The notes under the pieces were generated by a model. That model was not told where the DNA came from and did no database searches. It worked only from the letters and a program-made list of their open reading frames with translations. 64,000 nucleotides of DNA, from assembly GCF_000283155.1 (NCBI RefSeq), contig NW_004454159.1:22920003-22984002 (forward strand), read 5' to 3'. The position numbers and the translations under genes are program-made. Below are positions 1 through 11,712 of this stretch, piece after piece. This DNA is from Ceratotherium simum simum (taxonomy: Eukaryota > Chordata > Mammalia > Perissodactyla > Rhinocerotidae). The stretch's first letter is position 1. The number at the start of each line of letters is the position of its first letter.

Positions 1-1515
1 GTTTCTTGTTTTCAGCTATTACAAATAAGAATGTTATTAACATTCACGTGCAATGTTTTGTGGGAACATATGCTTTCATTTATTTTATGAAATGCATATA
101 GCTCGAAGCGGAATGACTAGGTTATATGCCAGGTATATGTTTAACTTTTTAAAAAAAAAGCCAATCTGTTTCCCAAAGTGGTTGTATCATTTTACATTCC
201 CAGTAACAGTGTATGAGAGTTTCATTGGCTCTACATCCTCACTGTTGTAGTGGTCTTCTTAATTGGACACATTCTAAAAAGTGTGTAGTGGTATCTAATT
301 GTGTGTTAGTTTGCATTTCACTAATGACTAATGAGGTTGAACATCTTTTCACGTGGGTGTTTGTGATTAGCATATCTATTTTGGTAAAGCATGTGTTCAA
401 ATATTTTGCCTATTATAATGTTGATTTGTTTGTGTTTTTATTGCATTTTGAAAGCTTTTTTATATATATTCTGAATACAAGTACTTTATTAGATATGTAT
501 TTTCTCAATCTGGACTTTCTTTTCATTTTCTTAATAGTGTCTTTCAAAGAGCAGACGTTCTGAATGTTGATGAAGTACTATTTTTTTTTTTTACAAATCA
601 TGGTACTGCTGTCATATCTAAGAAATCTTGACTGAATCCAAAGTCTCAAAGATTTTCATTTTCATCTTCAAGAATTTTTATAATTTCTCTAGGTTTTAAA
701 TTAAGGTTGATAATTTGCTTTGAGCTAATTATTTTATATGATGAAAGACAGTATTGATATTTTTTTTTTTTTTTTTTGGTGAGGAAGATCAGACCTGAGC
801 TAATATCGATGCCAATCCTCCTCTTTTTGCTGAAGAAGACTGGCCCTTGGCTAACATCCGTGCCCATCTTCCTCCACTTTTATATGGGATGCCACCACAG
901 CATGGCCTGAGAAGCTGTGCATCGGTGCGCAGCACCTGGGATCCGAACCCAGGCTGCCAGCAGTGGAGCGTGCGTACTTACCACTACACCACAGGGCAGC
1001 CCCAAGGGGTTCTTTTTTTATATGGATATCAAATGGTTCCAGTAACATTTTTTTTGAAAAGACTTTTCTCATTAAATTGCTTTTGCACCTCTTTTGAAAT
1101 CCAATTCACTATAGATGTTAATTTTGAACTCCTTTTTCTGTTTCATTACGTATCTTGATGCCAATACCACACTGTATTGTTGCTTGAAAATAATTCTTAC
1201 AAACAGGTAGTGTAAATCCATCAACTTTGTTTTCCTTTATCAGTGTTGTTTTTGAAATTTCTGGGTCCTTTAATTTTTGAGTAAAATTTAGAATTAGCTT
1301 GCCAATTTCTACTAAAAAGTCTTCTTAGATTTTGATTGGGATTCTGTTGACTCTATAGAATGTTTCGGGAAGTGCCATTTTAATACTATTGAGTCGTCTA
1401 ATCCGGGAACATGGTATATCTCTCAATTTCTGTAGTTCTTCAACTTCTCTCAGCAGTGTTTTGTAGTTTGCCATGTACAGGTCTTTCCCATCTTTTGTCA
1501 ACTTTATCTTAAGCT
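1..1515 (-). mobile_element. Old L1 (L1M-type) fragment, antisense, split by an ERE
   Basis: Read on the plus strand this is the reverse complement of an L1 3' region running into ORF2. Landmarks, in order, are the 'cccaaagtggttgtatca' and 'tgaacatcttttcacgtg' stretches of the ORF2 C-terminal region, then 'gatgccaataccacactg', then 'ttgattgggattctgttga' from upstream ORF2. An ERE at 760-1013 interrupts it, and the L1 resumes at 'atatggatatcaaatggt' near 1019. Many stops and indels make it clearly dead. The L1 match fades near 1515, so the element is 5' truncated or too diverged to follow further. The left part continues outside the window. L1 identity is secure; subfamily is not. Confidence 0.85.
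760..1013 (-). mobile_element. ERE (perissodactyl tRNA-derived SINE)
   Basis: On the plus strand it begins with about 18 T (the reversed poly-A tail), then 'ggtgaggaagatcagacctg', and ends in the reversed head 'gggcagcccc'. The reversed pol III B box lies at 939-949 (GGTTCGGATCC on the minus strand). The body has the two tandem 'gagctaacat'-type blocks of the family. It sits inside an L1. I could not define a clear target-site duplication, so the insertion point may have lost some bases. Confidence 0.93.
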
Positions 1516-2756
1516 TAAGAGATGAGCATACACAATAACACTAAATACCTTCTTTATAAAGTAAACTACATAAAACATTTTAAAATAAAGTCTTGCCTCA
1601 CGTGTACACGCACACAACTGACAAAACTTTCTTGATGTTCTTCTAAATCTAGTTTGATCTTACCTTTTAACATGTGAAAAGCCTTGTTCTGGCCCTGATA
1701 CACTTTGGGAAAAGAAATCCTTTAAAATCCTTTTCAGGAATCTTTCAATAGGCTTTTATTTCTTTTAAAAAGGGCCATATTTAGTTGCTCATTTCCAACC
1801 TCTTAAGGGAAAGACCTCTTTTCTTTTTTTTTTTTGCCTTTCCTAGTTCCATATTTTTCTTGAGTCCTTTCCCCCATAACTTGGAATAAAGATTTTTTTT
1901 AAAATGGCAGTATATCAGGTGCTAGTTTTCATTAAAATCTCATAATAACTTTGAGAGTTTTTCACCCAAAATATATTTTGCATGCAACTTTTAATTCCTA
2001 ATATTCCTTTATTTTTAAAGAAGTTTTATGACTTTCCATATTTTTGGTGATCCAAAATTTTTTATATATAATTGAAAAAATTTACATTTTTTAAAAAAAT
2101 TATAAAACACTGCATCTTCTTTAGAATAGTTTACTGCCTATTTTTTGAAATATACTTTGCTATTTTAATGGAATTTGCTTCACTCCATATAATTTAACTT
2201 TACAAAATCCATTTAAATAGAACACTAATTTTAAAACAGATTTCTAAAGTGATTTCTCCCATGAAAAATTGTGGCAAGGCAAGGAATACATTCTGCCATG
2301 AAGATTTGTGGCAAGTTTCTCCCACAGAGAGAGGTAATTTTAGTTTCTATCTTGATGAAGGTTTATGATTTTTGTGTTGACTTAGAACTGATGCAAATCC
2401 TGTATGTTTGCCAGTTACATAGCTCCTGTCATCCTGCATCACGTCTGATGTTCTACTATGAATGGGCTTGTCAACATTTTTTACCCTTGGGCATCCAGAT
2501 TTTAACGTGCAAACCTCATTTTGATGTTTTGTAGTATGTTATGACCCAGAACTTCTTCGATTTACTGTGGCCAGAAGCCATACTGATTCTCCATAAGGAA
2601 CAACATATAAAAGTAGTATGATATATATTACTTTTCTTTAATGAATGTAAAATCAAGGGAAAGTTATAAAAACATGCCCATGGAACAAATAATAGGTAGC
2701 ACATATAAACAACTACTTATTTATTAAAAGTCTAGATGCAGCTTTGTGTAAAAGAA
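1516..2756. other. AT-rich stretch, nothing recognised
   Basis: Contains T-runs and short open frames (for example 2271-2534 plus) with no recognisable protein similarity, codon pattern or splice context. It could hold very old repeats I cannot recognise by eye. Confidence 0.5.
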
Positions 2757-2985
2757 AAGTCACAGGCTTTGGTCAAAGTAAATTGAGTTTGATTTTCATT
2801 CCTCCCACTGATTGCGTCATCTTTGAAAAGTCATATGGCCACTTCAAGTATCAATTTCACATCTGTCATCTGAGCATAATAGTACCTACCTCATTTGATT
2901 GATTTGAAAATTAACTATGAAAAACTATGCAGTTGTAAGAACTCAACTAATGGTGGTGTTTACCACCTCTACCCTCCCTCTATTC
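2757..2985 (+). mobile_element. MIR SINE, sense
   Basis: Follows the MIR consensus in order: 'acaggctttgg', a degraded head, 'cttcaagtatcaatttcaca' corresponding to the conserved core, then 'taatagtacctacctcattt' followed by the 'aaaaactatgcagttgtaag' equivalent of the 3' part. Divergence is high, as expected for this ancient tRNA-derived, L2-mobilised SINE. The ends are approximate. Confidence 0.85.
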
Positions 2986-3287
2986 TAGTTTATTCAGCAG
3001 AATTCTAGGTATTATGATATATACAGAAGTATAAATATGTAGCTTTCTATAGCTAATGATTTACTTAGCAGCAATAGTGACAATGTATATTGATGTTACA
3101 GAAATGTGTAACAGTTAAATACTGGGGTAAAGAATGTAGACACTTTGAAGATTTTTAGGAGGGGTAGACCAGGAAGAAAGAAGCCATGATGGCTGTAGAT
3201 ATACTTAGAAAAGATTCCCATAAATATAATGTTATATTTATAAAAAATTGCAGCCCCTTCCACACTCAGTTTATGATTTCATTTAAA

Positions 3288-4123
3288 ATAAAAAAAAGAT
3301 GTTCAACAGGGAAATGCAAATAAAAACCACAATCAGATATCACTTCACATCTGTTAGAATGGCTATCATCAAGAAGACAAGAGACAACAGGTGCTGGTGA
3401 GGATGTGGTGAAAAGGGAACCCTTATGCACCGTTGGTACGAATGTAAATTGATCCAACCACTAGGGAAAACAATACGAAGTTTCCTCAAAAAAGAGTAAA
3501 AATAGATCTACCATATGATCCACAAATTCCACATCTTGGTATATACGTAAAGGAAATGAAAACAGGATTTTGAAGAGATATATGCACTCCCATGTTTATT
3601 GCAGCATTATTCATGATAGCTAAGATATGGAAACAACCTGAGTGTCCATCAATAGATGAATGGATAAAAAAGACGTGGCATATATATACAATGGAGTATG
3701 ATTTAGCCATGAGAAAGAAGGATATCCTGCCATCTGTGACAACATAGATGGACCTTAAACATGTCATGCTAAGTGAGATAAGTCATAGAAAGAAAGACAA
3801 GTACTGTATAATATCACTTATATGTGGAATCTAAAAAAGTCAAACTCATAAAAAACAGAGTAAAATGGTGATTACCAGGGGATGGGGGGTGGGGGAATAA
3901 GATTGATGTTTAAAGGTACAAACTAAACCATAGATATTTAATGCACAGTATAATGAATATAGACAACAATACTGTACTATAATTACGTAACATCTTAGAG
4001 GTGCTAAACAACTCTACAACAGCAATCATATTACAATATACAAATGTATCAAATTAACATGTTGTACACCTGAAATTTACACAATGTTACATGTCAAATA
4101 TATTCAATAAAAGAAAAAAGAAT
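3288..4123 (+). mobile_element. 5'-truncated L1 3' end, sense
   Basis: This is the clearest plus-strand L1. It starts near 'aagatgttcaacagggaaat', enters the ORF2 C-terminal region ('ggtgctggtgaggatgtggt', 'cagcattattcatgatagct', 'gtgtccatcaatagatgaat', 'agatggaccttaaacatg'), passes through the ORF2 stop, and continues into the 3' UTR with a G-rich tract (3878-3895) and 'acatgttgtacacctgaaat'. It ends in an A-rich tail with an AATAAA-like signal. About 13 bases seem missing near the 5' junction compared with the usual L1 order. The frame has several stops (for example 'agagtaaaaatag' near 3493), so it is inactive. The 3' UTR resembles the reverse complement seen at 7430 and 46985, so the three copies are probably related. 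Confidence 0.9.
3878..3895 (+). repeat. G-rich tract in L1 3' UTR
   Basis: Three G-runs of 4, 6 and 5 separated by 'at' and 't'. G-rich polypurine tracts are known in the 3' UTR of mammalian L1s. With only three long runs this could form a two-tetrad or bulged quadruplex rather than a canonical three-tetrad one. Confidence 0.7.
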
Positions 4124-6690
4124 TATTAAACCCACTTAATCATTAATTACTCTAGATTTAAAAATTGATATGCAAATTAAAAATCTGAAGGATAATGAGG
4201 AATAGAGAAAACTGGATAGACTAGGTACAGAATGTTTATAAACCCACTTAAAATCTCAGTCAGCTTATTAACATCTGTGGATTCTACACAAGGAATCTAC
4301 ATTTTTCATCTGTAGTGGTAGGAAAGTATTAAAGACTCATTTTAATATCTTTTTAATTCTGGAAGATCTCTTTGTTAGTGACGTGAAAGATGGATAAAAA
4401 TAGACAAGAAGGGAAGGTAAAAATTAGAGAAATACCATTCCAAGTGCTAAGAGAATGGTTTCCACTGCCTGTAGGGTCAAAAAAAGTCTCAGGAGAGAAA
4501 TAAATTTGAATTGAAAAGCTATAGTTTCCCACCACAAAGGACCCTTTCTCTCCAGCAAAAGACCTTCAGGAAAGCAGGAGATAATTGTTACCTTCATAAA
4601 TGTCCAGATTGTGTAACAAATAGAGAAGACATTTGCCCAAACAGGGAAGTGCTAGAAATCATAAGCATTTGCTAAGACCATTTGGCAGAAGGTCATGGTT
4701 TGGTGTAATTCTGAATGAAGTATACAGTAGTGTAATTCAGATTGTCTCCTTGTTCTGATGTTAGCCGAATAACTTATCCTACTTTGATAAGCTGACTGTG
4801 GGAATAAAAAGAAAGGGCATTTGACTCCAATTGTCTTCAGTTGATGTCAATATTGTAGAAAGATATTCTTTGAGAAATTGGCACATTGTGTCATATTTCT
4901 ATTTTTAGGCACATCACTAATACAATTTCTCTAAAATGATCCCTGGTTTTGCTTGTAATTTAGCTATATTTCCACTTTGTGGTCCCTTTTACCTTAAAAC
5001 ATTACCTCAACAATGAGTTGTTTATAGAAAAATCTCATACATTAAACAGCCTAAGTGCATTCCATTATGTAAGCAATGCCAGATGATTGCTTTTACTTAG
5101 AAAAATGTGAATAACATTGTCTTCTGGGGGTTTATTCTATCTGGTTGTACAGAGATTTACTTTAACTATGGTGTGATACACTCTGGTAAATGCTGTAGGA
5201 TTCTAGTGAAGTAAGTTTGAGTATATTGATTTATTTTTCAACCTGTTCCATTCCTTTGCTTTCAGATAGACTCATAATTTGCTTTGGGCTATATGGCAAA
5301 ATGAATTCTGTTCACACTATAGTTTTATTTTGTGGCAAAACAGTGAATCTAGACTAAAGTGAAAGATCGTTTAAAATGTTTATTTTAGTCAACATCAAAA
5401 GCTATGCTAAAGATCTAATCTAAAAAAGAAAATGTCTGAGTTAAAATAGTGAAAAGGTTTTACTTATATGTTGCTATACAAACTGTTTTTTACTTAACAC
5501 ACATGTTCTTACTCTAGCTTAAAATAAAGACTTTCTTATTTTTTTTTGTCTTGGAAAAATGACTTAATTGTCTCCATGTACTAACCCAATATTTTTATCC
5601 AATTAAAACAAATCAGGGTTACGTATATTGCAAATTGATTGCTACAGCAGGGCTGATGAAAATTTTTGAAAATCACCATGTGGTAACCACCACATTAATA
5701 ATAGTTTCAGGTAATAACCATCAATGAGTGTTAAAACTAGTGGGTAAAAGTTTAATTAGAAGCAGGATACTTACATTGTCTCAAAGTATTTCCCCATAAG
5801 ATACTTACTAAATACAAAAGGAAAAAGATTAACTTTACAGTGAAATAAATCCGGCAGATACCAACTAAACCAAGTGATCAAAGTTAACACCACCAGTAAG
5901 CAAACAGACATTATTGCCTCCTAATATGATGCACTGAAAAGAACATATCACTTCTGTAGTATTCCTTACAAAAATGTGTAATATGGATTTATTCATGAGG
6001 AAGCACCAGACAAACCCAAATGAAAGGACAGACAATAAAATAAATGACCCACACTCTTCAAAAATGTTAAGATCATGAAAGGTAAGAAAAACTAAGAAAC
6101 TCTTCCAGATAAAAGGAGATGAAGGAGACATGAAAACTGATGATAATGAATGGTCCTGAAGCAGACTAGGAAAACAATCATTCTTGCTATATAGGTCGTT
6201 AGTACAACAAATGTGAAAATCTACTTATTAAATGATAATAACATCAAAACTGTTAATTTTGTGATGCTAATAATTGTACTATGATTATGTAAGAAAATGG
6301 CCTTTCATAAATATGTAACTGAAACATTTGAGTAAAGGACCATCGTATCTAGAATTTACTCTGAAACGGGGACAGCAGCATATCTCTCTCTTTAGATTTC
6401 CCTCTCCTAACTGTACTAGCAGTTGTTCATAATCCCGCTATGAAGAGTATCATCTGTCAGATGATACTAGTCACAATGTTTAATTAGGACTGTTTGGGGA
6501 ATGTGAATGTCATTTATCATGATTCAATTCGTATAACATTTGTAATTCTTACAGTTGCAGTTAAATAGCATGGGAGTGACTTTCTTGATTCCTGTCTACC
6601 AACAAAGATTATATTTTGACCCATCCCCTAACCTTGTGTTAGCATTTGACACTCTTTATGAGTTGGTCAAAGCAAAATAAAAGTTCCAGC
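4124..6690. other. AT-rich intergenic or intronic stretch, nothing recognised
   Basis: No gene, RNA or confident repeat match. Open frames are short (under 90 aa), low complexity and not recognisable. Confidence 0.5.
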
Positions 6691-6700
6691 CATATGCTAC

Positions 6701-6944
6701 TTTTTTTTTTTTTTTTTGGTGAGGAAGATTTGTCCTGAGCTAACCTCTGTCAATCTTCCTCTTTTTGCTGAGGAAGATTAGCCGTGAGCTAACATCATGC
6801 CCATCTTCCTCAATTTTGTGTATAGCATGCCTCCACAGCACGGCTAGATGAGCGGTGCATATGTCTGCACCTGGGATCTGAAGCTGTGAACCCCAGCAAA
6901 GAGGAATGTGCGAACTTAACCACTATGCCACAGGGCCAGCCTCC
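6701..6944 (-). mobile_element. ERE SINE with target-site duplication
   Basis: Poly-T (17 T) followed by 'ggtgaggaagatttgtcctg', the duplicated 'gagctaac' blocks and the reversed head 'cagggccagcct'. Flanking duplication: 'catatgctactttt' (6691-6704) and 'catgtgctactttt' (6945-6958), one mismatch. This shows an L1-machinery insertion into otherwise unrecognised DNA. The body is quite diverged, which suggests an older ERE subfamily. Confidence 0.94.
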
Positions 6945-6958
6945 CATGTGCTACTTTT

Positions 6959-7429
6959 AAAAAGTAGAATTATATTACGTTTAACTAAAAGTTGTTACAA
7001 AGAAATCACTATATACATCTAGTAAAGGTGAAGCCTAGTTCGAAGTGTCCCACATACTGTCAGAGTCTCAGCAACCTCCAACTCCTCTCTTTAGTAACTT
7101 ACTTTTTTCCTGTCTGGATGGCAGCACAATTTTATTTTCTCCTTTAAGTTTTTTAACTTCACCAAGATATGTCAAATTGTAGATTTCAATATTATTATTT
7201 TTCTCTGGGACGTGATATTTTTCAATCTCAAAGTTAGTCGTCTAAACTTTACCATCCTTAAATTTTGACAAATATTTGCAGCAGTAAAACCACTACAATT
7301 CTATCATAATTAAAATATAGAATATTTCCATCATCTCAGAAATTTTCCTTTGCAAAGGCTGTTAATATTATTCTCTTATTATTCTCCTAAGGTTCAGAGG
7401 CTCTGCAGTAATGTTGCATTATTCATTCT
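6959..7429. other. No feature recognised
   Basis: AT-rich, no open frame of note and no recognised repeat. Confidence 0.45.
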
Positions 7430-7834
7430 TTTTAAAAAAATTTTTAAATTTTCTTATTTTTACTTATTTATTGAAATATATTTGACATGTAACATTGTGA
7501 GGATTTAAGGTGTACAACATATTATTTTGATACATTTATATATTGTAATGATTGCCATTGTAGCAATAATTAACACCTCTATCATGTTACATACCCATCC
7601 TTTCTATTTTAGTGGTTGGAATCATTAAATTCTAGTCTCTTAGCAAGTTTGATGATTGTAATACAATATTGTTGTCTATATTCACTATACTATGCATTAG
7701 ATCTCTAGGGCTTATTTACTACTAATTTCAAGTTCATGCCCTTAAACAACATCTGCCTTTTCCCCTTTACCCCCAATCCCCTGCAACAACTATTTTACTT
7801 TCTGTTCTTATGAGTTTGGCTTTTTTAGATTATG

Positions 7835-10098
7835 CATATAAGTGATATCATATAACTTATCTTCTTCTGTCTGACTTATCTCAGTATAATATGCTTAAGG
7901 TCCATCCATGTTGTCACAAATGGCAGGATGTCCTTCTTTTTCATACACACACACACACACACACACACACAATGGAATATATATATATACCACATCTTCT
8001 TTATCCATTCTTCCATTGATGAGCACTTAGGTTTTTTCCGTATCTTAGCTATTGTAAATACTGCTGCAATAAACATGGAAGTGCATATATCTCTTTGAAA
8101 TCATGTTTTTGTTTCCTTTATGTATATACCCAGAAGTTGAATTACTGGATGTATGGTATATCCGTTTTTAATTTTTGAAGACCCTCCATATTTTTTTCCA
8201 CAGTGGTTGAACTGATTTAACTGATTTACATTTTACAACCGGTGTAAAAGGGTTTGCTTTTCTCTACATCCTCACCAGCGTTTATCTCTTGTGTTGTTAG
8301 AACAGCCATTCTAAGAGGTGTGAGATGATACCTCCTTGTAATTTTGATTTGCATGTCCCTTATGATGAGTAACGCTGAGCATCTTTTTATGTACCTTTTG
8401 GCCATTGGATATCTTCTTTGTAAAAATGTCTATTTAGTTTCTTTGCCCATTTTTTAATTGGATTGTTTGTTTTTTTGTTTTTGAGTTGTATGAGTTCCTA
8501 TATATTTTGGATATTAACCCCTCATCCAGTACAAGATTTGTGAAAATTTTCTCCCATTCTGTAGGTTATCTTTTCATTTTGTCAGTTGTTTCTTTTGCTA
8601 TGCAGCTTTTAAGTTTGATGTAGTCCCATTTCTTGATTTTTGCTTTTGTTGTTTATGCTTTTGGTGTCATATCCAGAAAATCATTGTCAAGACCAATGTA
8701 AAGGAACATCTTCCTTATGTTTTCTTCTAGGAGTTTTATGGTATGGGGTTTTATGTTCAAGTCTTTGATCCATTTAGAGTTAATTTTTGTAAGTGTAAGT
8801 TGTGAGGGGTCCAATTTTATTGTTCTGCATGCATTTATCCAGTTTTCCCCAACATCACTTGTTGAAGAGACTATCTTTTCCCCATAGGATGTTCTATGCT
8901 CCTTTGTTGAATATTAGTTGACTATATATGCGGGAATTTAACTCTGGGCTTTCTAGTCTGTTCCATTCGTCTATATGTCTATTTCTATGCCAATACCATA
9001 TTGTTTTTATTATTATAGCTTTGTAGTGTAGTTTGAAATCAGGAAGTATGATACCTCTGGCTTTGTTATTTTTCCTGGGGACTGCTTTGGCTATTCGGGG
9101 TCTTTATGGTTCCATTCAAATTTTAGGGATTTTTTTCTATTTCTGTGAAGAATGCCATTGGTATTTTGATGGGGATTATGTTGAATCTATAGATGGCTGT
9201 GGGTGATATGGATGTTTTAACGTTATTAATACTTCTGATCCATGAAGATGGGCTGTCTTTCCATTTATTTGTGTCTTCTTCAATTTCTTTCAGCCAAGTC
9301 TTATAATTTTCATTATACACACATTTTACCTCCTTGGTTAAATTTATTCCTAGGTCTTTTATTGGTTTTGATGCTATTTTGAATGAGATTGTTTTGTTTA
9401 TTTCTTTTTCAGATGTTTCATTATCAGTGTATAGAAATGCAACTGATTTCTGTATGTTGATTTTAAATTCCTGAAACTTAACCGAAATTGTTGTTTAGTT
9501 TCAACAGTATTTTGGTTGAGTCTTTGGGTTTTTCTATATACCAAATTTTATAATCTGCAAATGTTGACGATTTTACTTCTTTCTTTCCAATTTGGATGCC
9601 TTTTATTTCTTTGTCTTGCCTAATTGCTCTACGCAGGACTTCCAGTACTGTATTGAATATTAGTGGGAAAATAGATATCCTTCTCTTATTCCTAATCTTA
9701 GAGGAAAAGCTTTCAATTTTCCTCTGTTGAGTATAATGTTAAGTGTGGGTTTGTCCTATACGGCCTTTCTTATGTTGAGGTATGCTCCTTCTATACCCAA
9801 TCTGTTGAGAGTTTTTATCATGAAAGGATGTTGTATGTTGTCAAATGCTTTTTCTGCATCTATTGAGACGATCATGTGATTTTGATCTCTCATTCTATTA
9901 ATATGGTGTATTACACTTAGTGATTTGCGTATGTTGAACCAGCCTTGCATCAGGGATAAATATCACTTGGTCACAGTGTATAATTCTTTAAATGTGTTCT
10001 TGAATTTGGTTTGCTATTATTTTGTTGTGAATTTTTGCATCTCTATTCATCAGGGATATTGGTCTAGTTTTTTTTTTCTTGTAGTGTTCTTATCTTTC
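7835..10098 (-). pseudogene. L1 ORF2 relic (RT to C-terminus)
   Basis: ORF2p is the endonuclease/reverse transcriptase of L1. This copy keeps the RT motif A (DAEKAFD, near 9870) and the downstream thumb/connector region. It also keeps the C-terminal end (7876-8076 has 'FIAAVFTIAKIRKKPKCSS' and 'ATTWMDL'-like 'VTTWMDLKHI'). The endonuclease and upstream RT are missing through 5' truncation. The frame is broken into at least three pieces. It is a relic of a selfish element rather than a host gene. Confidence 0.88.
7945..7971. repeat. (CA)n microsatellite inside L1 ORF2
   Basis: About 13 CA units, followed by a short AT run (7977-7990). In other L1 copies this position encodes the conserved 'MEYYSA' stretch. 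On the minus strand the repeat reads as alternating Cys-Val and the flanking L1 frame continues on both sides ('YIYIFH...MKKKDILPF'). Confidence 0.95.
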
Positions 10099-11712
10099 TG
10101 GCACTACAAAATGTTCCCAGCTCATCTGTTACAGTCCCTGCCCATGTCCTAGAATTAGACATTTCTCCAAGGAGTCTTTGGTCCCTTTTACTGGGGAATG
10201 GTATTAAAAAACAAGATCTGGGAACTGGGTGAGCTCATTGTTACTTGATGTCATTGCTTTTAAGCTGTCTCATCTGACAGAGCAAGGGAATGTGTGTATT
10301 TACTAAGCCATGTATAAACACATATCTACAAGTATTTCTTTATGTAATGATCTGTATCTATGTTAAAGTAAACATGAGTTCATACTGATGTCCCCAACTC
10401 TAATCCATCACCATAAAGATCACTCTAGCCTCCTCCTGTGGCTTATTTGTAAACTCCCACTCCAACATTGAGAAACCTGGCTTCCACCATCTGCCATCCA
10501 TTTAATTAACTGTTCATTTCCAGTATCCGTATACAGTAGTTTCAGAATTGTTAACCTCTACTCCACGTGAGGGAACTTTATCAACCAGAGTGTATTGTTT
10601 ATGTGAAGTTTCTTTTGATGAAATTTATGGACTCCACTCATTTCCAAAGTTACTTAGCACAACATCTTCTCCTATCATCCCCTTCAGTGAATTCGCTTTA
10701 TACATTTCCACAGTCTACATTCCTTCCTGGGGTCCCAGGATTCTAAATTATTTTTTGTAATTTGTTTACGTTAAGATTTACTCTTTGTGCTGTGAAGTTC
10801 TGTGGGTCTTGATACATTCATGTCACATATCCACTGTTACAGTATAATACAGATTAGTTTCACCACCCTAAAAGTTCTCTTGTGCTTCATGTACTCAGTC
10901 CTGCCTCACTTCTTCCAAACCCCCAGCAACCATTGATCTTTTTACCTTCTCTATATTTTGCCTTTTCCAGAATGACATATAATTTGAATCCTACAGTATG
11001 TAGCCTTTTAAAACTGGCTTCTTTCACTTAGTATATGCATTTAAAGTTTACTTATGTCTTTTCATATATTGACAGCTCATTTCTTTTTGTCTGCGAATAA
11101 TATCCCATCTTATGAATGCACTACAGTTTGTTTATCCATTCACCTATAGAAAGACATCTTGCTTGCTTCCAATTTTGGACAATTATAAACAAAGCTGCTG
11201 TAAATGTTTGCATTCAGGTTTTGGTATGGACATAACTTTTCAAATCAGCTGGGTAAATACCTAAAGCACTATTGTTGGGTCAAATGATAAAACTATATTT
11301 ATCTTTATAAGAGACCAAACTCTTCCAAAATTGTTGTACCATTTTGCATCTCCACCAATAATGAATAAGAATTCCTCTTGCTCTGAATACTCACCAAAAT
11401 CTAGCGTTGTCCATTTTTTAGATTTGAGCCATTCTAATAAACGTGATATCTCATTGTTTTAATTTGTAATTCTCAAATGCCAAACGATGTTGAACATCTT
11501 TTTATATGCTTATTTGACATCTGTATGTCTTCTTTGGTGAAGTATCTGTTCAGAAGTTTTGCCTATTTTTTAATCAGATTGTTTTTTTTCTTATTGTTGA
11601 GTTTTAAGAATTCGTTGTATACTTTGGATTCAATTCCTTTATCAGATATTTTTGCAAATATTTTGTCTCATTCTGGGGCTTGTCTTTTCTCCATGTTTTT
11701 GATTTGATCTAG
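10099..11712 (-). mobile_element. Older L1 (L1ME-like) 3' UTR and ORF2 C-terminal region, antisense
   Basis: The start (10130-10240, with 'catttctccaaggagtcttt' and 'caagatctgggaactgggtg') matches my memory of an ancient L1M 3' UTR. From about 10760 come L1 landmarks: 'agtataatacagattag', 'tttgtttatccattcaccta', 'aacaaagctgctgtaaatgt', 'tgaacatctttttatatgc', then 'atcagatatttttgcaaata' near 11650. It ends abruptly near 11712. It abuts the younger L1 at 7430-10098, which probably inserted next to or into it. The 3' UTR part is less certain than the ORF2 part. Confidence 0.8.

Larger units (their letters stand above)
7430..10098 (-). mobile_element. 5'-truncated L1, antisense, about 2.7 kb
   Basis: Reads on plus as a reversed tail ('ttattgaaatatatttgaca'), the 3' UTR ('taaggtgtacaacatatta', 'agatctctagggcttattta'), then ORF2 from C-terminus back to the reverse-transcriptase domain. 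It stops near 10098, where L1 homology jumps to a different L1 3' UTR. Minus-strand frames still show ORF2: 9123-9320 contains 'KEIEEDTNKWKDSP' and 'AIYRFNIIPIKIPMAF'; 9756-9950 contains '[15 protein letters not shown]', the RT motif A region. A CA microsatellite lies within the ORF2 C-terminal part (7945-7971). Frameshifts and stops make it inactive. Confidence 0.93.

Noticed and set aside
213..563. 116-aa hydrophobic plus frame as a membrane protein
   Set aside because: It is the antisense of an old L1 ORF2 C-terminal region; T-rich antisense L1 always yields Phe/Leu-rich frames.
939..1013. tRNA-like A and B boxes in ERE heads as tRNA genes
   Set aside because: The boxes are those of a tRNA-derived SINE. 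No cloverleaf with paired acceptor and anticodon stems can be drawn for these degraded copies.
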